Below, in pieces: positions 1 to 5,420 of a stretch of 6,551 bases of DNA. A program made the translations under genes and the position numbers. The first letter of the stretch is position 1, and each line of letters begins with the position of its first letter. The notes under the pieces are model-generated. The model had not been told where the DNA came from and made no database searches. It saw only the letters and a list, made by a program, of their open reading frames with translations. Source of the DNA: Bacteroidota bacterium (lineage in GTDB: Bacteria; Bacteroidota; Bacteroidia; UBA7662; CANHCV01); NCBI GenBank assembly GCA_027488715.1, contig JAIYBD010000271.1, forward strand, positions 1-6,551, read 5' to 3'.

Positions 1-645
1 ACCTTGAATGTCTTTGTTGTTACACAAACCACCGGTAATGTAAATGTTTCCGGAATTGTCTAAAGTTAAACCACGAAGAATATCTGCTTGAGCTCCAGCC
101 GAAGTGTAAACCCAGTTGGAAGCCCCTGAGGTACCGTTAAATTGGGCAACAAAAATATCCAAATCACCAGCAGAAGTCAAACTATTTCCATCAATTACCA
201 TGTTACCATTGTAGGTACCCGCTAAGTTGATGGACCCTGTGGTTTGGTTAACTCGCATACCCGTTACTAATTCACTACCAGTTCCACCGAAGCGACGGGC
301 AAATGAAACAACACCAGAAGCGTTAAACTTCGCGATGAAACCATCGGAAGAACCAATGCCGGTAAGATTAACAGATCCAATTTTCAATGTTGTTGCGAAT
401 GAACCTGCAACGTAAACATTTCCTGAATTATCGAAATCAATTCCTGAAATGCGCTCTTGTCCGAATCCTGTGAATGAACGAGTCCATACTGGATTGCCTA
501 AGGTATCATACTTAGAAATGAACCCTTCCTCGGTATTTCCACCTTTTAGGGTATCATTTCCAACGATTAACGTTCCACGGAAAGAACCTGCTACGTAAAC
601 AAAATTATTTACTGTATCGTAGGCAATCGTGGTACCATTTTCATT
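1..645 (-). repeat. SBBP-type beta-propeller repeats, at least four, last one cut by the window edge
   Basis: From residue 1494 the protein repeats every 61-62 residues; units start near 1494, 1556, 1617 and 1679. Each unit carries a strand of the type DNSGNVYVAGSF (variants: DTVNNFVYVAGSF, NQTTGSINLAGTY, DNSGNIYITGG). The first three then carry a GFISKYD / GFIAKFN / IFVAQFN strand. This matches the SBBP beta-propeller repeat family. Four units are too few for a closed propeller, so more must lie beyond position 1. Such propellers are usually ligand-binding or structural. Confidence 0.82.
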
Positions 646-3600
646 ACCATTCGAACCTGAAAGGTTACTTACCCAAGACGCATTTTGAGACGTTCCAATG
701 TTGAAAATTGACAAACTGGTTGTATCATTTCCACGATTAACCTCACTGGCAAATGTTGTGAATGCACGTAAAGTTAAAGCACCAGTATTGGTGGTAGAGA
801 ATGGAGAAGTCATGGTAAAGTTAACTGAAGCGCCAACTGCAACATTCGAAAGTGCAAATGATTGGGTAGCTTTTACCGTACCGTTTTCGGTAAGTGTTAC
901 ACTAACAGCTCCATTATACGTCACTGGCCCGAAATTACGGATAGTCAAATTAACAGTAGATGGAACAGAATAATTACCCGCAACCCCACCAGAAAGTGAA
1001 AGTGCCGTAACTCCCAAATCACGAGCAGTTGAATCGTACATACACAAAGAGAAATCACCAGTAGCAGTTCCGTTGTAATCAGTTACACGCACACGAATGG
1101 TATCTCCTGGGGTTAATCCAGATAAAATCAAACGGCTATGGCCAGTTCCACCAACAGCATCGTCATCGTTACAACCAACTGAAGTCAAGGCTGTAGCACA
1201 TGATGTTCCAGAATAGGCGTTGATAACGGGATCGGTAAGGAAAGAACCTGTTACTTGGCTGGTTCTAACAACGAATCTTCCAGAATTGGGGACAACGGTT
1301 TTGTACCAAACGTCAACATTTCCAGAATTTGCGGTTCCGCAAGAAATTGCTCCACCTGTTGTAGAAACCGTTGCACCTGTATTTTTAGTTAACACGTTGT
1401 TGGTACAAGTGGTATTCAAGGTTACTGGAACAAATGTCGCACCATCACAATCGTCGTTAATCGGCTTGGTACTTACCGTAATTGGACCAACCCATGTAGA
1501 AGTTCCAAAACCAGTTAAACACTCAGAACGAGCATAAATGGTGTAGGTTGTTCCACGCTGAAGAGATGGAATCGTGTATGAAGTTGCATTGAATGGAGAA
1601 TTAACCGTAGCATTGGTGAGTGTAGTTGGCGCTGAAATATTTGTTCCATAGTAGAAATTCATACGACGGAAACGCGCTGGCGACAAATTCACCCAGTTAT
1701 TCACAATATTGTTGGTACCTGCTACTGATGCAAAGCTTCCTGGAGCTGGACATGGGGTTAAACGATACAAAGAAATTGAATCGATAATTAAATCCTCACT
1801 ATTCAAATCGTTACCGCCAAATAAGTGATACGTTAAATAATAAGTACCTGTTGGTTTGTTCCAAGTAAAGGTATCGATACGGTAAATACATGTAGTTCCA
1901 GTTACAGAGAAAGATGGACGAATGGTATCAAAGGTTGTGCTTCCGCTTTGCGAAGTAGAGAATCCAACACGCATTTGTGGTGCATTGGTCCAAGGTGCAC
2001 TAACTGAAATGAAATTACCCAGAGCATAGTCATTTCCATTCACCAAGTTTACACAACGGGTGTAGAAGATATCATTTTGGGTTGTCGAACCAGAAGTCGG
2101 ACTAAACCACATACTCTTTCCACCTTGACAAGCCCCGAAAGTTTGATTACCAAAAACATTTCGAACCGTAACAATCACGTCATTATTCAAATCATAAACT
2201 TTCCATCCGATTGGAAGGCCAACAGAGGTTTCGAAATCTTCCGTCATTGAACTTGAGTTCAAATCGATAGGCAAAGTGTTATGAGCAACATATCCATTCA
2301 AAATATTATCAACAGGATTCTCATCACCAGAACGAGAAACATTGAAATTGAAGGTGTATTGTCCACCAGTAGACATATTTGCTACGGGCATGTTGATTAC
2401 CTTGGTAGCAAATGGAAGAATGGTATCCAAATTGGTAGCCGTGTACACCCCAGCACCCGTTCTTGCACCAGAGTAGGTGTAAGAAACCGAGAAACCTCCG
2501 ATGATTGGAGCAACACCACTGTTTTTCAATCGAACAGAAACTGGAGTCGAACTTGTTAGCGCACAACCGGTTTCAGGAGCAACTACAGCTTGCATGGTGA
2601 TATCGTTGTTATTTACACGACGCAAAGTGATATCATCGATATTCAAAGGATAATATGAACCACCGGTGTTACCCTGATTGTAGTTGAAAGTCATGAAATA
2701 ACTACCAGTGGTGGTAGCCGTGAAGTAACCCGTGTAGGTTTGACAAGCAGAAGTAAAGTTTGAAACTGAATCTTGATTGAATACAAATGAGTTCGGGTTT
2801 TGAGAATTGGAGAAACCGAACAACACCTTTGGTTGTACTGACCACAAATTCACAGAGGAAGCCTTGTATCCAAAGGTCAATTCATACGTTTTTCCAGCCT
2901 CTAAACGGAAACAATTGGAGAATACCCATTCGTTTTGTACAGTTCTATCACTCGTAACTACCAATGCATTGGTACCATTACAGCTAAACTGACCAGTTCC
3001 ACCGGTGTTGTTTTGCCACATATTGGCATAGTTACCAGAACCTAGGATAACAGCATCATTCTTTTCATCAAAGGTGTACCAACCGCTTGGTAAACGACCG
3101 CCTAAACCTTCAAAAGTTTGAGTGTAGGTATTTGTTAATTCAGTAGATGCATTGTTGATTGTTGAACTATATCCAATGTTATTGGAATTGTTTGGATCCG
3201 ATGCATGATTAGTACGTACTTCAATGAATTTTGCTCCAACACCATTCAAGTTGATGGTAATGGTATGATTGCTAGAAGCTCCAGCTGCCAAAGTTCCAAC
3301 GAACGAAGTCGTGTTCACCCATGAACCGTTATTCACACGATATTGAACCGGAATAGTTCCCGTAAATGAACTTCCAGAGAAGTTAGAAAGCGTTACACTC
3401 ATCGCCTCAGATGCACCTAAATTACATCCAGTATTGGGAATACTAATGGCAGTAACCCCAAAATCGTTGTTGGATCCACTCACCAAACGAATGGAATCAA
3501 CGAAGAAATAATAAGCGTTTGCATTGAATGATTCAGCAACTGTTGGTGCTGTTGGACCATCGTTGGCAAAAATAGCCAAAACAATTTCCTGACCAGCATA

Positions 3601-5124
3601 CGCTGACAAAGGCACGGAATAATTGCGGAAAGTTGGAGACAAGTATTGTCCGCGGGTAATGTTAAACAAATTTGACCATGTAACACCACAGTTGGTTGAA
3701 ACCATCACCGCAACGGTATCGTCGGTGTGCATAGAATCAGCAAGAACCAAAGAAGAAAAATCTGAAATCGCAGCAGAAAATTGAAAAACGTCTCCTGTAG
3801 CTGGTGTGAAAATTGGACTTACTAACCAATCTTTTTTCTTCGTATCAGCAAAACCTACGTTGATGGGTGTACCCATAGCAATGGCAGCCGTATTATTTCC
3901 AGTACCATTAAAATTAGGTGCAGTTAACCAGGTAGCAGCATAGCTTAAAGGACTGGTTGCCCCAGTTCCTTCTCTCCATTTGCGATTGGAAACAGATTGA
4001 AAATTTAAGTTTGCTCCGTTGTAGTTGGTAAAATCTTGATTGAATGGTCCACCGTTGGCATAAAGCACATCTCGGGTGTAGGTAGAAGAGTCATTACACG
4101 CCTTTAAATCAACCCCAGGTGCAGCGTTTACGCTGAATCCAAAACGGTACGTGGTATCATCAATCAAATCGTAAGCATTGGACATGGTAACACTTAAGTT
4201 AGCGTTGGGAGCCAATGAACCAGTGCTTACCGTAACGGGAGCAAAAATTTGTGCATTTGTTCCAGCAACAGAACCACGAACCTCCACCGGATTGGTGGCA
4301 AAGTTCCAAGTAGCTGTACCTGTATTGCGAATAACGGTTGAAATGGTTTTTCCGTAACCTGCCCAACAACCCGTAGCAGCAGGCGACATACTAACAATGG
4401 ACAAGTCAGCAGCAACATTCGATGGTGCATTGTATCCAACTTGGATGTTTGGAACATAAGTTCTGGCATTTCCAATGGCAGTAGGAGTAGCCGTTACATA
4501 AGGTGTAGTTGTGGAGATCCCTAGGTAGTAAGAAGGATTAGTTTGACCTAAATAACCTACCGTTCCGTTACCTCCTGCTGACATTCCCCAACCAATGGTA
4601 GAAGTTAACCATCCTGTTGTTGCTCCATTCACATTCATTTCAATCAAAACTTCAATATTTCCACCCGTGTAACTAAAATTGGTGGAAAATGGGAAATTAA
4701 TGAAGCCTGCAGCAGATGGAAGCGTTTGCGTTGTGTTTTGATATACCAACGTGGCACCGGCAGAAGTCCAAGTGTTGGGCGAACCTGAATAACTACTTGA
4801 AGCATTACGCATGAAAATTCGCATGGTTAAGTTTCTACCTGCCGAAGTTCCACCCGTGGTTAGTTTATTCAAAGCCAAAGAAGAAATCGTTCCGCATGAA
4901 ACAATACCATCGGCCGCGAGTTCTGAGGCCTGATACATGAACATGGTTCTTTGGTAAGGAATAAGCTGGGTAGTAGCCATGTAAAGCGGTCCAATTGAAC
5001 TGTTTACAACTTGTGGATCCCCCAGCGTAATCGTTGTTTGGGCTTGTGTACCAGAAGCACCCAAGATGGCCAAAAACAGCCCCAACCAGGACCATAATCG
5101 CCGTTTACTTTCGTGTTTTTTCAT
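1..5124 (-). CDS. Very large secreted multidomain surface protein (CARDB / choice-of-anchor J / Fn3 / PPC / SBBP propeller), C-terminus outside window
   Basis: I translated this frame end to end: 1708 codons with no stop or frameshift, open at the left edge. ATG 5124-5122 is the start because an in-frame TAA lies at 5142-5140 with no other ATG between, and a signal peptide follows at once. Approximate domain order by residue: signal peptide 1-28; N-terminal beta-sandwich 45-228; CARDB-like 239-346; anchor-J-like 355-548; CARDB-like 551-660; anchor-J-like 666-838; CARDB-like 839-956; anchor-J-like 960-1122; Fn3 1124-1221; PPC-like 1222-1365; CARDB-like 1368-1476; SBBP-type propeller repeats from about 1494. 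Composition is rich in Thr, Ser, Asn and Gly, as usual for extracellular Bacteroidota beta-proteins. No catalytic domain is visible. Inference: it is exported by Sec and probably by the type IX system, with a sorting domain beyond the window, and acts as an adhesin or structural surface protein. The role is unproven; that it is a real gene is near certain. Confidence 0.96.
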   Translation of the reverse strand, partial: MKKHESKRRLWSWLGLFLAILGASGTQAQTTITLGDPQVVNSSIGPLYMATTQLIPYQRTMFMYQASELAADGIVSCGTISSLALNKLTTGGTSAGRNLTMRIFMRNASSSYSGSPNTWTSAGATLVYQNTTQTLPSAAGFINFPFSTNFSYTGGNIEVLIEMNVNGATTGWLTSTIGWGMSAGGNGTVGYLGQTNPSYYLGISTTTPYVTATPTAIGNARTYVPNIQVGYNAPSNVAADLSIVSMSPAATGCWAGYGKTISTVIRNTGTATWNFATNPVEVRGSVAGTNAQIFAPVTVSTGSLAPNANLSVTMSNAYDLIDDTTYRFGFSVNAAPGVDLKACNDSSTYTRDVLYANGGPFNQDFTNYNGANLNFQSVSNRKWREGTGATSPLSYAATWLTAPNFNGTGNNTAAIAMGTPINVGFADTKKKDWLVSPIFTPATGDVFQFSAAISDFSSLVLADSMHTDDTVAVMVSTNCGVTWSNLFNITRGQYLSPTFRNYSVPLSAYAGQEIVLAIFANDGPTAPTVAESFNANAYYFFVDSIRLVSGSNNDFGVTAISIPNTGCNLGASEAMSVTLSNFSGSSFTGTIPVQYRVNNGSWVNTTSFVGTLAAGASSNHTITINLNGVGAKFIEVRTNHASDPNNSNNIGYSSTINNASTELTNTYTQTFEGLGGRLPSGWYTFDEKNDAVILGSGNYANMWQNNTGGTGQFSCNGTNALVVTSDRTVQNEWVFSNCFRLEAGKTYELTFGYKASSVNLWSVQPKVLFGFSNSQNPNSFVFNQDSVSNFTSACQTYTGYFTATTTGSYFMTFNYNQGNTGGSYYPLNIDDITLRRVNNNDITMQAVVAPETGCALTSSTPVSVRLKNSGVAPIIGGFSVSYTYSGARTGAGVYTATNLDTILPFATKVINMPVANMSTGGQYTFNFNVSRSGDENPVDNILNGYVAHNTLPIDLNSSSMTEDFETSVGLPIGWKVYDLNNDVIVTVRNVFGNQTFGACQGGKSMWFSPTSGSTTQNDIFYTRCVNLVNGNDYALGNFISVSAPWTNAPQMRVGFSTSQSGSTTFDTIRPSFSVTGTTCIYRIDTFTWNKPTGTYYLTYHLFGGNDLNSEDLIIDSISLYRLTPCPAPGSFASVAGTNNIVNNWVNLSPARFRRMNFYYGTNISAPTTLTNATVNSPFNATSYTIPSLQRGTTYTIYARSECLTGFGTSTWVGPITVSTKPINDDCDGATFVPVTLNTTCTNNVLTKNTGATVSTTGGAISCGTANSGNVDVWYKTVVPNSGRFVVRTSQVTGSFLTDPVINAYSGTSCATALTSVGCNDDDAVGGTGHSRLILSGLTPGDTIRVRVTDYNGTATGDFSLCMYDSTARDLGVTALSLSGGVAGNYSVPSTVNLTIRNFGPVTYNGAVSVTLTENGTVKATQSFALSNVAVGASVNFTMTSPFSTTNTGALTLRAFTTFASEVNRGNDTTSLSIFNIGTSQNASWVSNLSGSNGNENGTTIAYDTVNNFVYVAGSFRGTLIVGNDTLKGGNTEEGFISKYDTLGNPVWTRSFTGFGQERISGIDFDNSGNVYVAGSFATTLKIGSVNLTGIGSSDGFIAKFNASGVVSFARRFGGTGSELVTGMRVNQTTGSINLAGTYNGNMVIDGNSLTSAGDLDIFVAQFNGTSGASNWVYTSAGAQADILRGLTLDNSGNIYITGGLCNNKDIQG
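1030..1461 (-). other. PPC-like (pre-peptidase C-terminal type) beta domain
   Basis: Residues about 1222-1365. The NDDCDGA opening, the DVWYKTVVPNSGRFVV strand pair, the VINAYSGTSC strand, the CNDDDAVGG turn (Cys1318, Asp1320-1322), then SRLILSGLTPGDTIRVRV and a closing GDFSLCMYD follow the usual order of PPC-like domains in secreted Bacteroidota proteins. The acidic turn may bind Ca2+, which is inferred from the residues only. Although the family is named from peptidases, no peptidase domain is seen in the visible part of this protein. Confidence 0.7.
1462..1755 (-). other. Fibronectin type III domain
   Basis: Residues about 1124-1221. The domain begins PCPAPGSF, has the core tryptophan in NNWVNLSP, a FYYGTN strand, the characteristic late strand GTTYTIYARSEC, and ends ITVSTKP. 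Cys1125 and Cys1202 occupy the two positions often occupied by cysteines in Bacteroidota extracellular Fn3 domains. Fn3 domains here act as spacers or binding modules and have no catalytic role. Confidence 0.75.
1759..3129 (-). repeat. Two related anchor-J-like domains (2 and 3) separated by a CARDB-like domain
   Basis: Copy 2 covers residues about 666-838 and copy 3 about 960-1122. Both start with a TFE/DFE strand followed by LPSGW or LPIGW. Both contain a Cys-x-x-Leu strand (SNCFRL and TRCVNL) and a GFSNSQ or GFSTSQ strand, and both end in an acidic closing strand (NIDDITL and IIDSISL). Three cysteines fall at equivalent places: 715, 738, 794 and 999, 1024, 1079. The DNA is diverged, so this is an old domain duplication and not a recent tandem repeat. 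In this family such domains usually bind glycan or protein ligands; the ligand here is unknown. Confidence 0.75.
3481..4062 (-). other. Choice-of-anchor-J / cleaved-adhesin-like domain 1
   Basis: Residues about 355-548. The domain opens with an FNQDF strand, has a DWLVSPIF strand, then VMVSTNCGVTW (the 'stated value/start-of-event' strand usual in anchor-J domains), a YSVPLSAYAGQEIVLAIF strand, and closes with YYFFVDSIRLVSG. This order is typical of MAM-like jelly-roll domains in Bacteroidota surface proteins, including cleaved adhesin domains. It is longer than the two later copies and has one cysteine (Cys479), so it is a more divergent member of the set. Confidence 0.72.
4441..4992 (-). 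other. N-terminal beta-sandwich region typical of Bacteroidota secreted proteins
   Basis: Residues about 45-228 lie between the signal peptide and the first CARDB-like domain. They show a pattern I associate with the N-terminal region of Fn3/T9SS-sorted Bacteroidota proteins: MYQASELAADGI, then a hydrophobic strand (ISSLALN), an MRIFMRN strand, and FSYTGGNIEVLIEMN near the end. The only cysteine is Cys77. I cannot give it a family name from sequence alone. It has no visible enzymatic motif and is most likely a beta-rich structural or binding domain. Confidence 0.55.
5041..5124 (-). other. Signal peptide of the large surface protein
   Basis: Residues 1-28 have a classic Sec type I layout: a basic n-region (MKKHESKRR), a hydrophobic core (WSWLGLFLAILGA) and a c-region ending SGTQA before QTT. 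The likely cut is after Ala28, leaving Gln29 at the new N-terminus. No lipobox cysteine is present, so this is not a lipoprotein. Confidence 0.88.
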
Positions 5125-5156
5125 AAAAATTGGTTTAGTTTACGTTTCAGAACTGG

Positions 5157-5185
5157 CAAACTTAACAAAAATTAAATGAGTTCAA
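5157..5185 (-). promoter_or_regulatory. Predicted Bacteroidota-type promoter of the large surface-protein gene
   Basis: Read on the minus strand, TTG (5185-5183), an 18-nt spacer, then TAAGTTTG (5164-5157) match the Bacteroidota sigma-ABfr consensus (-33 TTG/TTTG, -7 TAnnTTTG) with normal spacing. The -7 box ends 32 nt before the ATG, giving a leader of roughly 25 nt. That leader is A/T-rich and has no Shine-Dalgarno sequence, as expected for this phylum. The transcription start is inferred, not seen. Confidence 0.62.
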
Positions 5186-5256
5186 TCCCTTTCCTTTTAC
5201 ATTTACATTTCTAGGATAATTTTTTCAATTCACTCCCTCGTCAGTCTCAGGCAAAA

Positions 5257-5286
5257 AAAACAAAATACAACATAAAATTTTGTTTT
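5257..5286. repeat. Perfect 10-bp inverted repeat in the divergent intergenic region
   Basis: AAAACAAAAT at 5257-5266 and its exact reverse complement ATTTTGTTTT at 5277-5286 are separated by 10 nt. Both flanking genes point away from it, so it cannot be their terminator. It lies about 70 nt upstream of the minus-strand promoter and about 110 nt upstream of the purL -7 element. It could be a regulator-binding site or a chance dyad in A/T-rich DNA; its very low complexity keeps confidence in a function low. Confidence 0.4.
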
Positions 5287-5395
5287 ACAGCAATTTATGA
5301 ATTAAGAACAAAAAGTGTACAATTTATTCAACACATTGGAATTCAGAGTTTTGAATCCTACCCCAATTGGAGTAGAAGGTTGGACTAAAATTTCT

Positions 5396-5403
5396 TACCT
5401 TTG
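5396..5403 (+). promoter_or_regulatory. Predicted -7 element for purL (TACCTTTG)
   Basis: TACCTTTG matches the Bacteroidota TAnnTTTG consensus and lies 17 nt before the purL ATG, so the leader would be only about 10-13 nt (A-rich, no Shine-Dalgarno). The -33 side is weak: TTG at 5380-5382 is only 13 nt away and TTG at 5367-5369 is 26 nt away, both outside the usual spacing. The -7 call therefore rests on the motif and its position alone. I see no PurR-type palindrome or purine riboswitch upstream. Confidence 0.45.
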
Positions 5404-5420
5404 CCGTTAAAAAAACACCC

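Larger units (their letters stand above)
5125..5420. other. Divergent intergenic region between the surface-protein gene and purL
   Basis: These 296 bp are A/T-rich and hold no convincing coding frame. They contain the minus-strand promoter (5157-5185), two and a half copies of TTTACA (5196-5210), an A-tract (5253-5260), the 10-bp inverted repeat (5257-5286) and the purL -7 element (5396-5403). Both genes are transcribed outward, so this is purely an initiation region. I see no tRNA, riboswitch or small RNA. Confidence 0.85.

Noticed and set aside
227..1537. Plus-strand short ORFs (at 227-415, 698-973, 1220-1537)
   Set aside because: They lie antisense to the uninterrupted, domain-rich minus-strand gene. 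Their translations are only the reverse reading of Thr/Val/Asn-rich beta-domain codons and show no recognisable motif.
2281..2992. Plus-strand ORFs at 2281-2559 and 2807-2992 and a minus-strand ORF at 2324-2566
   Set aside because: All overlap the large gene in other frames. The minus-strand one is Cys/Trp-rich junk from a shifted frame of the same DNA.
3480..5095. Minus-strand ORFs at 3480-3689, 4227-4475 and 4865-5095
   Set aside because: They are on the same strand as the large gene but in another frame. The main frame runs unbroken through all of them with sensible domains, so there is no frameshift.
1..5124. Possibility that the large protein is a peptidase, because of its PPC-like domain
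   Set aside because: No protease catalytic motif (Ser-His-Asp triad, HExxH, Cys-His) appears in the 1708 visible residues. PPC-like domains also occur in non-peptidase surface proteins.
5196..5210. Short direct repeat TTTACA (two and a half copies) upstream of the minus-strand promoter
   Set aside because: It is too short and low in complexity to call a regulatory element; A/T-rich intergenic DNA often gives such runs.
5338..5358. Imperfect dyad GGAATTCA...TGAATCC upstream of purL
   Set aside because: The arms match only with a one-base bulge and there is no T-tract or conserved operator consensus; probably chance.
5380..5382. TTG as a -33 element for purL
   Set aside because: The 13-nt spacing to TACCTTTG is too short for the Bacteroidota consensus, and the next TTG (5367-5369) is too far at 26 nt.
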